Notes: a model not told the origin generated them from the letters alone. DNA of 64,000 bases from Comamonas terrae (GCF_001544075.1 NZ_BCNT01000003.1:585042-649041); one strand, 5' to 3'. Shown: positions 25,948 through 40,469, counted from the stretch's first letter. A program made the numbers and translations.

Positions 25948-27138
25948 ATGCCACAAGCCAGCGCCTCCCTCTCCAGCACCCGCCTGGTCACTGCCTCGCC
26001 CGAAACACTGCCCACGTCCACGCCGGTGCATACGGCCGTGCTGATCGGGCGCTTCCAGCCGCTGCACAACGGCCACATGGCGCTGCTGCATGCGGCGCTG
26101 GAGCGGGCCCGCCAGGTGGTGGTGGTGCTGGGCAGTGCCTGGCAGGCGCCCAATCCCAAGAACCCCTTCAGCTGGCAGGAGCGCGCGCAGATGCTGCACG
26201 AAGCGCTTTCGCCGGACGACGCCAGACGCGTGCACTGCGTGCCCGTGCGCGACTACTACAACGAGCCGCTGTGGGTGCAGGCCGTGCGCGACGCCGTCGG
26301 AGCCCATGTGCCCGAAGGCGCCAGCGTGGCGCTGGTCGGCCATTTCAAGGATGCGAGCAGCAGCTACCTGGCGCGCTTTCCGGGCTGGGAGCTGATCAGC
26401 CTGCCGCGCCTGGGCCAGTTCGATGCCACGCCGCTGCGCGACATTTTCCTGGGCGATGGCGACGCCTCGCCTCAGGCGCTGGAGTCGGCACTGGCCCGGC
26501 TGTCCGCCCAGGTGCCCGACAGCACGCTGCAATTCCTGCGCCGGTGGGCGCAGACGCCGCTTTACGCCCGCATGCAGCAGGAATGGCGCATGCTCAGCGC
26601 CTACAAACAGGCCTGGTCCCAAGCCCCCTATGCGCCGGTCTTCGTGACCGTGGACGCGCTGCTGCGCTGCCGCATACCGAGCAAGGATCCGCGCGGCCAT
26701 GACCAGGTGCTGCTGATCCAGCGCGGCCATGCGCCCGGCAAGGGCCTTTGGGCACTGCCCGGCGGTTTTCTCGAGCAACGCGACAGCCTCTGGCAATCCT
26801 GCGTGCGCGAGCTGCGCGAGGAGACCTGCTCGGCCATCAGCGAGGCCGACCTGCTGGCCGCGCTGCAGACCGTGCAGGTCTTCGACCATCCCGACCGCAG
26901 CCTGCGCGGGCGCACCATCACCCATGTGCACTATCTGGACCTGGGCGTTCAGCCCGGCCTGCCGCCCGTGCAGGGCGCCGACGATGCGGCGCAGGCGCGC
27001 TGGGTGCCGGTGGCCGACCTGCCGCAGATGGAAGGCGAATTCTTCGAGGACCATTTCCAGATCCTGTGCCAGTTCCTGCCCATTGCGCTGTCGAACGAGC
27101 AGCCACGGGAACGACCGGCGGCAGCCCGCAGTGCTTGA
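25948..27138 (+). CDS. nadM: Bifunctional NMN adenylyltransferase / Nudix hydrolase (NadM-Nudix)
   Basis: A 396-residue fusion. The N-terminal half is a NadM-type nucleotidyltransferase with GRFQPLHNGH (His40, His43) near the start. The C-terminal half is a Nudix domain that in related fusions cleaves ADP-ribose. The Nudix box reads GGFLEQRD...RELREETC: the REUxEE core (287-292) is intact, but the leading Glu is Asp279 and the usual final Gly is Cys. This suggests altered metal binding, with activity still plausible. A longer upstream frame overlaps nadE and was rejected. Last gene of the NrtR-controlled operon, followed by a hairpin terminator. Confidence 0.93.
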   Translation: MPQASASLSSTRLVTASPETLPTSTPVHTAVLIGRFQPLHNGHMALLHAALERARQVVVVLGSAWQAPNPKNPFSWQERAQMLHEALSPDDARRVHCVPVRDYYNEPLWVQAVRDAVGAHVPEGASVALVGHFKDASSSYLARFPGWELISLPRLGQFDATPLRDIFLGDGDASPQALESALARLSAQVPDSTLQFLRRWAQTPLYARMQQEWRMLSAYKQAWSQAPYAPVFVTVDALLRCRIPSKDPRGHDQVLLIQRGHAPGKGLWALPGGFLEQRDSLWQSCVRELREETCSAISEADLLAALQTVQVFDHPDRSLRGRTITHVHYLDLGVQPGLPPVQGADDAAQARWVPVADLPQMEGEFFEDHFQILCQFLPIALSNEQPRERPAAARSA

Positions 27139-27158
27139 CCCCAAAAACATAGCTGCTA

Positions 27159-27190
27159 CCGCAGGTGGAGAAAGCGCCTGCGGGCGTTTT
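27159..27190 (+). terminator. Terminator of the NAD salvage operon
   Basis: CCGCAGG/CCTGCGG stem (27159-27165 with 27177-27183) followed by GCGTTTTC. The preceding CATAGCTGCTA resembles a family A repeat arm. Confidence 0.6.
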
Positions 27191-27207
27191 CTTCTATATT
27201 TTAGTGC

Positions 27208-27708
27208 ATGAGCAAAGCCATCATCCGCCCCGCCACCGAGCAAGACACAGACCTCATCCTGCACTTTGTCCGCGAGCTGGCCATCTACGAAAAAGCCGAG
27301 CATGAAGTGCTGGCCACGCCCGAGCATGTACGGCGCACGCTGTTCTGCGCGAATCCGTCGGTCTTCGGCCTGATCTGCGAAGCCGAAGGCCGGCCCGTCG
27401 GCTTTGCGGTCTACTTCTTCAACTATTCCACCTGGCTGGGACAGCACGGGCTGTACCTCGAAGACCTGTATGTCACGCCCGATGCGCGCGGCCATGGCGC
27501 AGGCAAGGCTTTGTTGCAGCATCTGGCGCAGATTGCCGTGGAGCGCGACTGCGGGCGCTTCGAATGGAGCGTGCTGGACTGGAACACGCCCTCCATCGAG
27601 TTCTACGACAGCCTGGGCGCGCTGCCGCAGAACGAATGGATACGCTATCGCCTGACGGGCGAAGCCCTGCAGGCCCTGGCCCGGGGCAAGGAAAAGGCCG
27701 TCGCCTGA
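27208..27708 (+). CDS. GNAT family N-acetyltransferase (diamine acetyltransferase-like)
   Basis: A 166-residue acetyltransferase of the GNAT superfamily. The acetyl-CoA-binding loop is seen in DARGHGAGKALLQHL, preceded by LYLEDLYVTP, and the C-terminal W-x-V-L-D-W-N-x-P-S-I-E-F-Y block is typical of the spermidine/spermine acetyltransferase-like subgroup. The acceptor substrate is unknown; polyamines or amino acids are plausible by similarity. It lies downstream of the NAD operon, beyond a terminator. The 159-bp region after it leads to the H-NS-like gene. Confidence 0.85.
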   Translation: MSKAIIRPATEQDTDLILHFVRELAIYEKAEHEVLATPEHVRRTLFCANPSVFGLICEAEGRPVGFAVYFFNYSTWLGQHGLYLEDLYVTPDARGHGAGKALLQHLAQIAVERDCGRFEWSVLDWNTPSIEFYDSLGALPQNEWIRYRLTGEALQALARGKEKAVA

Positions 27709-27867
27709 CGCGCCCGGCCAGCGCAGCCGGCCGGCGGCTCCGGGCCAGATGATGCAAAAAGTAAATACGCACCATCAACAATGCAGGCCGGTCCTGCCTG
27801 CCCCAAAATCGCACGTTTTGAAACAAAAATGGCCTCTGCAGTGACCAGCGGCCCCAGGAATCACAGC

Positions 27868-28173
27868 ATGCCCAGCTACCAGGAACTACTTGCCCAGAAA
27901 AACGAACTCGACAAGCGCATCGAGCAGGCGCGCCATGCCGAGGCCAAGGAAGCGCTGGCCACGGTCAAGCAGCTGATCAGCACCTTCGGCTTCACCGCCC
28001 AGCAGGTCTTTCCCTGGAAGCCCGAGGAAAAGAAAAGAGTCGAGGCCAAGTACTACGATCCCGAGAGCGGCGCGACCTGGACCGGCCGCGGCAAGCCGCC
28101 CAAGTGGATCGAAGGCAAGAACCGCGATCTGTACACGATCAAGCAGACCGACAATCCCTTCCCCGTCGAATAA
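27868..28173 (+). CDS. H-NS-family nucleoid-associated protein
   Basis: A 101-residue H-NS histone-like protein. The N-terminal half is a coiled-coil oligomerisation helix (MPSYQELLAQKNELDKRIEQ). The C-terminal DNA-binding domain carries the core TWTGRGKPPKW, which binds AT-rich minor grooves. H-NS proteins silence AT-rich and horizontally acquired DNA. ATG 27868 with an upstream AGGA was chosen; a longer frame would add 29 unrelated residues. It converges on the PPTase gene, 54 bp apart. Confidence 0.93.
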   Translation: MPSYQELLAQKNELDKRIEQARHAEAKEALATVKQLISTFGFTAQQVFPWKPEEKKRVEAKYYDPESGATWTGRGKPPKWIEGKNRDLYTIKQTDNPFPVE

Positions 28174-28227
28174 CGGCCATCGGCCGCGCGCGGGAAACGG
28201 CATCCTGCCGGCGGCAGCGGGCGGCCT

Positions 28228-28808
28228 TCACCGCCAGGCCACGGCGCCTGCATAGCCCCGGGCCAGCAGCACCGCCGCGCTGCGCATCTGCGCCAGCCGC
28301 GTCGGCAGCCTTTCGCTCCACTCCACCAGATCCAGGCCCGCGCATTTGAGACGCGCTTCGTGCAGCGTCCAGGCCTGGGTGAATTTCTCGAAAAAGAGAG
28401 CATCTAGCGCAGTATCCATCAGCATCCTGGCAGTTTCCTGTGCCAGAAACAGATGCGCCACCGCTTCCAGTTCCCTGCGGGGTGCAAAGCCATCCAGCGC
28501 CTGGATATCCACACCGACCGGACCTTCCCGGCGCCATGCCAGCAGCGCCAGCCCCGGCGCATGGCTGATGGAGCAATGCGACTGAGGCAACGGCCTGCCG
28601 CGCATCAGCAGCCGCGGCGCCTGGCCCCGCACATTGGTGACCTGCAACGCATCTGCCCCACAGCCCAGCGCCGGCGCCAGGCAGGCGCGCAATGCGGCGC
28701 GAGCCTGCTGGCGCGCCTGATCGCGGTCCTCTGCCAGTCCTTGCACCAGCCACACCTGCGGTGCGCCGGCCTGCTCCCAGCCATCAAAGGTGCAGGGCTG
28801 GATCGCCA

Positions 28809-28809
<1 letters not shown>
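28228..28809 (-). CDS. Sfp-type 4'-phosphopantetheinyl transferase
   Basis: A 193-residue enzyme that transfers the phosphopantetheine arm of coenzyme A to a carrier-protein serine. The two family motifs are present: VGVDIQ, and the F-x3-W-x3-EA-x2-K motif in the form FTQAWTLHEARLK, where the usual Lys before Glu-Ala is His. The metal-binding Glu and the later Lys are kept, so activity is still expected. The gene starts at ATG 28807-28809, sharing one base with the stop of the upstream NRPS (TGATG). This strongly suggests translational coupling and that its substrate is the NRPS carrier domain (Ser583). Confidence 0.88.
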
Positions 28810-32900
<4,091 letters not shown>

Positions 32901-33156
32901 ACCATCAGCGGCTTACCCGGGGCAACCGTGCACCCGAACGTGGCGGCACCGCTCTTTTCTGCCCGCCATTATTGAGCCGGTCAGGGCCCTTGCGCGTATC
33001 GCACAGGGCAGGCAGGCCGGGCTTTTCACAATAAATGCCGACCTTGCAGGGTAAAACCGGACGCGCAGGCGCCCCGGGAAAGACTCAAGGCGGCGCTTGT
33101 CCACCAAAGCCTGCCGGCCTGCGGCCCTATCCCCTGCAATGCCGGTCATGTGGCTC
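32901..33156. other. Intergenic region between the NRPS and the groE promoter
   Basis: 256 bases without a convincing gene. It must hold the NRPS promoter (minus strand). A CAATAATGG sequence reading left near 32970 could be a -10 box, but no matching -35 was found. No repeat or large hairpin was recognised. Confidence 0.5.
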
Positions 33157-33184
33157 TTGAAACTGCCAGAATTTGCCTTATTAT
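33157..33184 (+). promoter_or_regulatory. groESL promoter
   Basis: TTGAAA (33157-33162), 16-bp spacer, TATTAT (33179-33184), a good sigma-70 promoter. The CTTGAAA element also resembles a heat-shock sigma -35. The CIRCE operator begins on the last base of the -10 box. Confidence 0.75.
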
Positions 33185-33210
33185 TAGCACTCAACGGGGT
33201 CGAGTGCTAA
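33184..33210. promoter_or_regulatory. CIRCE operator (HrcA binding site)
   Basis: Perfect consensus: TTAGCACTC (33184-33192), nine bases, GAGTGCTAA (33202-33210). It sits over the transcription start region, so HrcA binding would block groESL transcription until heat stress. Confidence 0.96.
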
Positions 33211-33296
33211 CAGGCTCTTGATCCCATATCTTCCGGAAGCCGGTCCTTGCGGCTGGCAAGTCTTGTTTCAACTTTGTTGATGAATTAGGAGTTGGT

Positions 33297-33587
33297 ATGA
33301 ACCTGCGTCCCCTGCACGATCGCGTGATCGTCAAGCGCCTCGAAAACGAAACCAAGACGGCTTCGGGCATCGTGATCCCCGACAACGCCGCCGAAAAGCC
33401 CGATCAGGGCGAGGTGCTGGCTGTGGGCCCCGGCAAGAAGAATGACAAGGGTGAAACCATCGCCCTGAACGTGAAGGTCGGCGACCGCGTTCTGTTCGGC
33501 AAGTACAGCGGCCAGACCGTCAAGGTCAACGGCGACGAGCTGCTGGTGATGAAGGAAGACGACCTGTTCGCAGTCGTCGAAAAGTGA
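33297..33587 (+). CDS. groES: Co-chaperonin GroES
   Basis: A 96-residue co-chaperonin, the heptameric lid of the GroEL folding chamber. The sequence starts [14 protein letters not shown] and keeps the mobile-loop region ([12 protein letters not shown]) and the C-terminal [19 protein letters not shown] lies seven bases before the ATG. First gene of the CIRCE-controlled operon. The 175-bp gap to groEL contains two hairpins and a family A repeat, which may separate the levels of the two messages. Confidence 0.98.
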   Translation: MNLRPLHDRVIVKRLENETKTASGIVIPDNAAEKPDQGEVLAVGPGKKNDKGETIALNVKVGDRVLFGKYSGQTVKVNGDELLVMKEDDLFAVVEK

Positions 33588-33620
33588 TGGCCCTGCGGGC
33601 AATCACTTTCGTCGAAGGCT

Positions 33621-33654
33621 GACTTCGCATAGCGAAGTCAAGGGCTGCAAGCCC
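33621..33654 (+). other. Two adjacent hairpins in the groES-groEL spacer
   Basis: GACTTCGC-ATA-GCGAAGTC (33621-33639, perfect 8-bp stem) and GGGCT-GCA-AGCCC (33642-33654). Neither has a T-run, so they are more likely mRNA stability or processing elements than terminators. Confidence 0.6.
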
Positions 33655-33695
33655 GGCTGCAGACAAAAGCACCCGCATACAGTTACTCTTATTTT

Positions 33696-33733
33696 CATAG
33701 CTTCCAGCGCTTCATGAGAAAGCACTGGCAGCC
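33696..33733. repeat. Palindromic repeat, family A, between groES and groEL
   Basis: CATAGCTTCCAGCGCTT / AAGCACTGGCAGCC, with a 9-bp inner stem containing one mismatch and loop CATGAGA. It ends about 30 bases before the groEL start. Confidence 0.8.
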
Positions 33734-33753
33734 AAATTGAATCAAATTCTTAG

Positions 33754-35406
<1,653 letters not shown>

Positions 35407-35458
35407 TTGCCCGCCGGCTTGCTGGATGGCTGCAATGCCATTCAGCTTCCCCCTCGAT

Positions 35459-35485
35459 AAAAAAGGCCGCATCTTGCGGCCTTTT
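35459..35485 (+). terminator. Terminator after groEL
   Basis: Stem AAAAGGCCGC/GCGGCCTTTT (35461-35470 with 35476-35485), 5-nt loop. A-run and T-run are symmetrical, so it may also serve pgi arriving from the right. Confidence 0.88.
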
Positions 35486-35582
35486 CTATTTGCGGATCAA
35501 AACAGCTCCAAGCGCAAGTCAGGTAGACGCTAGCCGCTACCTTATCAGGAGCATCACAGCGCTACTGCCACACAAGACAGCT

Positions 35583-37193
35583 TCAGCAGGCTTGCGTGGC
35601 CGTCAGGCGCTGCATCAGGCCCAGCGTGGACGCATCCACGCCATTCCAGTCCCCGCTTTCCAGGCGCGCATTCAGTTGCCTGGCCAGCTGTTTGCCCAGC
35701 TCCACGCCCCACTGGTCAAAGCTGTTGATGTCCCAGACCGCTCCGGAAACAAAGATGCGATGCTCGTACAGCGCGATCAATGCCCCCAATGCGGCCGGAT
35801 CCAGCTGCTGCAGCAGCAAGAAGGTGCTGGGGCGGTTTCCCGGACAGTATTTCTCGGCGCCTTCGCCGTCACGCCCCACCATCAGGGCCTGGGCCTGGGC
35901 AATCGCATTGACCACCAGGCTCTGGTGGTGCGCGCCCAGGTATTTGCCGCCGTCACTCAAGGCAATGAACTCCACGGGAATCACGTCCTGGCCCTGGTGC
36001 AGCATCTGGAAGAAGGCATGCTGGCCGTTGGTGCCCGGTTCGCCCCAGATCACGGGCGCCGTTTTCACGGCCAGGGGCTGGCCGTCACGCGTCACGCCCT
36101 TGCCGTTGCTCTCCATCTCCAGCTGCTGCAGATAGGCCGTCAGGCGCCGCAAGCCATGGCTGTAGGGAGCGATGCAGCGGCTGGAAAAATTCCAGAAATC
36201 CCGGTACCAGACATCCAGCAGTCCCAGGCGCATGGGCAGGTTCTGGTCCATGGACGCTGTAAAGAAGTGGGCATCCATGGCATGCGCGCCATCGAGCATG
36301 GCCTGGAATTGCCGGGCCCCCACGGCGATCGCAATCGGCAGACCGATGGCAGACCACAGGGAAAAGCGGCCGCCGACCCAATCCCAGAAGCCCAGCGTGC
36401 GCCGGATACCGAACTCTGCCGCGGCCTGCACATTGCTGGTCAGTGCCACAAAGTGCCGGTCGATGGAGCATGCAACTGCCGGGTCCTCGCTGCCGCCCTG
36501 ATCCAGAAACCACTGCCGCGCCGAGCGCGCATTGAGCATGGTCTCCGCCGTGGTGAAGGATTTGGAAGCGACCAGGAACAGCGTGCTGTGCGGCCGGACC
36601 TTGCGCAGCACATGGCCCAGCTCATGCCCGTCGACATTGGAGACGAAGTGAAAGCACTTGCCGGTGTCGACCCAGTCCTCCAGCGCATTGACCACGACTT
36701 CGGGCCCCAGATGCGAGCCACCGATGCCGATATTGACGATGTCAGTAATGCTGTCGTCCGCCCTTACCTGCTCTGCAAGCGCGAGCATGGCTGCCCGGGT
36801 TTCATGCACTTCGGCCAGGGCTTCTTCCATGGCAACAGCCCACGCTTGCCGCACGGCATTGTGCTGCAGCAGTCCTCCATCCCGGGGCATGCGCAGCATC
36901 CAGTGCATGGCGGCCCGCTCTTCCGTGCAATTCACCGCTGCGCCGGCCAACATGGCATCGCGTTTTTCCTGCACCTGGCTTTGCCTGGCAAGGTCGCGCA
37001 GCAGCCGCTCCGTCTCCGCGCTCCAGAGATTCTTGGAAAGATCGGCAAACACATGCGGCGCCTGCATGCTGAGATTGGCAAGACGGGCGCCGTCCTGCGC
37101 AAAAGCCGCACGCAGATCCATGGACAGCATCTGTTCGCGGTGGTGGGTCTGCAAAGCCTTCCAGGCCGGCAGACCATGGCATAACAAGGTCAA
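35583..37193 (-). CDS. pgi: Glucose-6-phosphate isomerase
   Basis: A 536-residue enzyme interconverting glucose-6-phosphate and fructose-6-phosphate. The signatures IGIGGSHLGPEVV and GEPGTNGQHAFFQ (with the catalytic His) and the Glu-containing loop are intact. The start is a TTG at 37191-37193: a GAGGAG ribosome site ends seven bases before it, and the frame then reads GLPAWKALQTHH as in other PGIs. No suitable ATG exists nearby. It lies 11 bp after tal on the same strand, so the two form an operon. Delftia-type organisms use little glucose, so the pair probably works mainly in gluconeogenesis and pentose interconversion (inference). Confidence 0.96.
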   Translation of the reverse strand: MTLLCHGLPAWKALQTHHREQMLSMDLRAAFAQDGARLANLSMQAPHVFADLSKNLWSAETERLLRDLARQSQVQEKRDAMLAGAAVNCTEERAAMHWMLRMPRDGGLLQHNAVRQAWAVAMEEALAEVHETRAAMLALAEQVRADDSITDIVNIGIGGSHLGPEVVVNALEDWVDTGKCFHFVSNVDGHELGHVLRKVRPHSTLFLVASKSFTTAETMLNARSARQWFLDQGGSEDPAVACSIDRHFVALTSNVQAAAEFGIRRTLGFWDWVGGRFSLWSAIGLPIAIAVGARQFQAMLDGAHAMDAHFFTASMDQNLPMRLGLLDVWYRDFWNFSSRCIAPYSHGLRRLTAYLQQLEMESNGKGVTRDGQPLAVKTAPVIWGEPGTNGQHAFFQMLHQGQDVIPVEFIALSDGGKYLGAHHQSLVVNAIAQAQALMVGRDGEGAEKYCPGNRPSTFLLLQQLDPAALGALIALYEHRIFVSGAVWDINSFDQWGVELGKQLARQLNARLESGDWNGVDASTLGLMQRLTATQAC

Positions 37194-37204
37194 GAAAAAA
37201 CTCC

Positions 37205-38167
37205 TCAGTCCGCAGCCTGCTGCATCAATGCTTCCAGCTTGCGGGTGTCGGCAGCGAAAGCCCGGATGCCTTCGGCCAGCTTCTCCGTTGCCATCGCATC
37301 TTCGTTCAGGGCAAAACGGAAACTGCTTTCATCGTAATGCACCGGCTCCAGTGCCAGCTTCGCAGCCTGCGCGCCGTCGAGCGCACACGCCACCGGTGCT
37401 GCCGCCACATCCACGGCGGCCAGTTGCGCCAACAGTTCGGGCGCAATGGTCAGCAGATCGCATCCGGCCAGGGCCAGGATCTGCCCCGTGTTGCGAAAGC
37501 TCGCGCCCATCACTTCGGTCGCAATGCCGAAGTGCTTGTAGTGCTCGTAGATCCTGCGCACGGAAGCCACGCCGGGATCGTTATGGCCCGCCATCGCGGC
37601 TTCATCCCACTGGGCACCGGCCTGCTTTTTGTACCAGTCATGGATCCGGCCGACAAACGGCGAAATCAGCTGCACTCTGGCCTGACCACAGGCGACCGCC
37701 TGGCAGAACGAGAACAGCAATGTCAGATTGGTATGGATGCCTTTTTGCTCCAACAGGCGCGCGGCCTCAATGCCTTCCCAGGTGGAGGCGATCTTGATCA
37801 GCACCCTGTCGACATGCACGCCGCTGGCCTGGTACAGCTCTATCAGGCGCTCGGCCCTCGCCACCGTGGCGTCGGTATCGAAAGACAGGCGCGCATCCAC
37901 CTCGGTGGATACACGGCCCGGAATCAGGTCCAGGATCTCGCAGCCGAAACGCACCAGCATGCGGTCCATGATTTCGTCAAGCGAGCGGCCTTTCCACTGC
38001 GCCACCGTCGTCCGCATCAGAGGCGCATATTCGGGCTTTTGCACCGCTTTCAGGATCAGCGACGGATTGGTTGTCGCATCCTGGGGACGGAACTGAGCCA
38101 GTTGATGAAAATCTCCCGTGTCGGCCACCACGGTCGTGAACTGTCGCAGAGCTTCCAACTGGTTCAT
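37205..38167 (-). CDS. tal: Transaldolase
   Basis: A 320-residue class I transaldolase of the non-oxidative pentose phosphate pathway, moving a dihydroxyacetone unit between sugar phosphates. The Schiff-base Lys is Lys125 ([11 protein letters not shown]), and the N-terminal [12 protein letters not shown] motif is intact. Length is close to E. coli TalB (317). First gene of the tal-pgi operon, divergent from an RpiR-type regulator of the HexR kind that probably controls it. Confidence 0.96.
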   Translation of the reverse strand: MNQLEALRQFTTVVADTGDFHQLAQFRPQDATTNPSLILKAVQKPEYAPLMRTTVAQWKGRSLDEIMDRMLVRFGCEILDLIPGRVSTEVDARLSFDTDATVARAERLIELYQASGVHVDRVLIKIASTWEGIEAARLLEQKGIHTNLTLLFSFCQAVACGQARVQLISPFVGRIHDWYKKQAGAQWDEAAMAGHNDPGVASVRRIYEHYKHFGIATEVMGASFRNTGQILALAGCDLLTIAPELLAQLAAVDVAAAPVACALDGAQAAKLALEPVHYDESSFRFALNEDAMATEKLAEGIRAFAADTRKLEALMQQAAD

Positions 38168-38269
38168 ACATACTCCAACGGTTGGTTATAAAGTGCGGCC
38201 AAAGCCGTCACATCCATAGACCATCAAGTTTAGAGCCCACCCGGGCCGATATTCGCAAGCCGGCGGCCT

Positions 38270-38288
38270 GGATAACCACTTGTTAACC
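38270..38288. promoter_or_regulatory. Candidate operator between tal and hexR
   Basis: Imperfect palindrome GGATAAC-N5-GTTAACC (one mismatch) in the 245-bp divergent region. Position and symmetry fit a regulator site; it is not a clear match to the enterobacterial HexR consensus, so the assignment is weak. Confidence 0.35.
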
Positions 38289-38412
38289 CTCGGCAAGCGC
38301 CGATACGCCTTTTTCATTCAGCTATTTTGCTGCCGCCACCAATGCTCACGCCTTATGCTTGAAGCTTTCGGAGACTTTTCTGGATAGAGTTTCCGCTGCC
38401 CGAACATCGAAC

Positions 38413-39258
38413 ATGCTGGATCGCATCACCGCCTCACTTCCCTCACTTGCACCCGCCGAGCAGCGGGTTGCCCGACTGGTGCTTGCCGATCCCCGTGCAT
38501 TTGCCCATCTGCCGGTCAGGGAGCTTGCCGAACGCGCCCACGTCAGCAAACCCACCGTGGTGCGCTTTTGCCGCAGCATGGGCTATGACGGCCTGGCCGA
38601 CTTCAAGCTGAAACTGGCCGGAAGTGTCAGCGAAGGCGTGCCCTTCATCCACCGCAGCGTGGACAGCGACGACAAGACGGCCGATGTCATGGTGAAGGTG
38701 GTGGACAACGCCGTGGCCGCCTTTCTCCAATACCGAAACGCAGCCAGCACCACGGCCATCGAGCAAGCCGCCCAGGCGATTGCCGCGACCTGGCAGACGG
38801 GCAGGCGCATAGAGTTCTATGGAGCCGGCAATTCGGGCATCGTGGCCCTCGATGCCCAGCACAAATTCTTTCGCCTGGGCGTGACCAGCTTGGCCACCAG
38901 CGACGGCCACATGCAGGTCATGAGCGCCACCCTGCTGGGTCCCGGCGATTGTGTGGTCATCATCTCCAACTCCGGCCGTACGCGCGACCTCATGGATGCG
39001 GCCGACATTGCCCGCAAGAACGGCGCCACCACCATCGCCATCACGGCCAGCGGCTCCCCCCTGGCGTCTGCCTGCCAGATCCACCTGGCCGCCGACCACC
39101 CCGAAGGCTACGACCGCTACAGCCCCATGGTCTCGCGCCTGCTGCACCTGCTGATCATTGACGTGCTTGCCACCTGCGTCGCCTTGCGCATCGGCCCGGC
39201 ACTGCAGCCGGCGCTGGAACAGATGAAGGACAACCTGCGCGCCAAGCGCTACACCTGA
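38413..39258 (+). CDS. hexR: RpiR/HexR-family sugar-phosphate regulator
   Basis: A 281-residue transcription factor with an N-terminal RpiR-type helix-turn-helix (ERAHVSKPTVVRFCRSMGY) and a C-terminal SIS domain that binds phosphorylated sugars (EFYGAGNSGIVALDAQHKF, ISNSGRTRDLMDAA). It matches HexR closely in length and in its MLDRI-type start, hence ATG 38413; an upstream TTG would add 18 residues and has no better ribosome site. HexR responds to 2-keto-3-deoxy-6-phosphogluconate in other proteobacteria and controls central carbon genes. The divergent tal-pgi operon is a likely target. Confidence 0.85.
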   Translation: MLDRITASLPSLAPAEQRVARLVLADPRAFAHLPVRELAERAHVSKPTVVRFCRSMGYDGLADFKLKLAGSVSEGVPFIHRSVDSDDKTADVMVKVVDNAVAAFLQYRNAASTTAIEQAAQAIAATWQTGRRIEFYGAGNSGIVALDAQHKFFRLGVTSLATSDGHMQVMSATLLGPGDCVVIISNSGRTRDLMDAADIARKNGATTIAITASGSPLASACQIHLAADHPEGYDRYSPMVSRLLHLLIIDVLATCVALRIGPALQPALEQMKDNLRAKRYT

Positions 39259-39260
39259 GC

Positions 39261-39287
39261 AAAAAAGCTCCCATAGGGAGCTTTTTT
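39261..39287. terminator. Bidirectional terminator between hexR and porin
   Basis: Perfect 12-bp stem AAAAAAGCTCCC/GGGAGCTTTTTT (39261-39272 with 39276-39287), 3-nt loop, serving both converging genes. Confidence 0.92.
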
Positions 39288-39302
39288 GCGGCCTTGCGCT
39301 TT

Positions 39303-40469
39303 TTAGAAACGGTGACGCAAGCCCACGGTGATACCGGTCCGTTTCGTGGCGCCATTGGTACCATCCAGAGCCACGCCAGCGCCCCCGCTAACCTTGGTGT
39401 GGTCGATGCCGAAGTAGGCATCGGTACGCTTGGAGAATGCATAGTCTGCAACCGCCACGATGAAATCGGCCTTGCCGTTGAAGTCACCGGTCGCAGAACC
39501 TTTCTGCTTGGCATGGTAGTAATGCAGTCCAGCGTTCAGCTGAGGCGTGATCTGATAACCAAAGCCGATCTTGAACATTTCCCGCTTGTTGGCGGCATTC
39601 AGCGGACTGGCGCCTGCGACAAAGCCTCCGTTCGAAGCACCTGTCCAGAAGGAATTGAGAACGCCGATATCCACCGCATTATTGGCTGGGCCACCCTGCA
39701 AATCCTTGCGCTTGTTCGCTGCATAACCGGCCATCAGATACCAGGGGCCCGTGCGATAGGAGCCACCCAGCGTATAGGCATCCACCTTGGTGCCGCCGGG
39801 CAACGTGGTGCTCAGATACGCGGCGCCGGCAGAAATTCCCTGGTTGGAATAGCGCAGATAGCCACCCGCGGTCTTCAGCGCAGTGCCAGGGGTCGGAGCA
39901 AATGCCCCCCTCTTGGCAACGGTCTCGCCTTCATCAAAGGAATACTGCAGGCCGGCTCGCACGGGACCAAACTCGGCAACATACTTGAGCATGTTGTTGG
40001 CACGCGCGCCCATGGCCATACCCAGCTCGGGCTTATAGGCCTCCATATAGGGGGAATACGGGAAAGAGGCATAGGACGTCGTCACCAGATCGAACAGGAT
40101 GTTGTACTGGCGACCCATGGTGAGCTGGCCAAAGCTCTTGCTGCGCAGGCCCACCCAGGATTGCGCGAAATAGGTGAGCCCTGGTGCAGGAGTCACACCA
40201 TCGTCGGTGGTGAAGCGGTTTTCCAGATTCGCGATGGCCGACAGTCCGCCACCCAGATCCTCGGTGACGTTGATACCCCAGCGGCTTTGCGACATGCCGC
40301 CGCCGATCATTTTCGTCAGGCCAGCTTTGTTGGGGCCTTCGTTATTGGTATGCCGGATTGCCGCATCCACAATGCCGTACAGCTGCACACTACTTTGCGC
40401 CGAGGCCAGAGATGCCGCTCCTCCCAGAACAGCCATTGCAATTGTTGTTTTCACAAATGAAGAAGCCAT
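39303..40469 (-). CDS. Gram-negative porin (betaproteobacterial type)
   Basis: A 388-residue outer-membrane trimeric porin of the betaproteobacterial porin_4 family. A signal peptide ends at ASA|QSSVQLYG; the mature start SSVQLYGIVDAA, the block SRWGINVTEDLGGGLSAIANLE, and the C-terminal ITVGLRHRF with terminal Phe (the Bam recognition signal) are diagnostic. It is only moderately similar to the porin next to it and has a different loop 3 region, so the two probably differ in selectivity. Separate terminators on both sides indicate its own transcript. Confidence 0.92.
   Translation of the reverse strand: MASSFVKTTIAMAVLGGAASLASAQSSVQLYGIVDAAIRHTNNEGPNKAGLTKMIGGGMSQSRWGINVTEDLGGGLSAIANLENRFTTDDGVTPAPGLTYFAQSWVGLRSKSFGQLTMGRQYNILFDLVTTSYASFPYSPYMEAYKPELGMAMGARANNMLKYVAEFGPVRAGLQYSFDEGETVAKRGAFAPTPGTALKTAGGYLRYSNQGISAGAAYLSTTLPGGTKVDAYTLGGSYRTGPWYLMAGYAANKRKDLQGGPANNAVDIGVLNSFWTGASNGGFVAGASPLNAANKREMFKIGFGYQITPQLNAGLHYYHAKQKGSATGDFNGKADFIVAVADYAFSKRTDAYFGIDHTKVSGGAGVALDGTNGATKRTGITVGLRHRF

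Noticed and set aside
35505..35560. Possible seventh family A repeat after groEL
   Set aside because: AGCTCCAAGCGCAAGTCAGG and GACGCTAGCCGC resemble the arms, but the inner stem is broken; too diverged to count.
38359..38412. TTG start for the HexR-like gene
   Set aside because: It adds 18 residues without family similarity and no clear ribosome site; ATG 38413 gives the HexR-type N-terminus.
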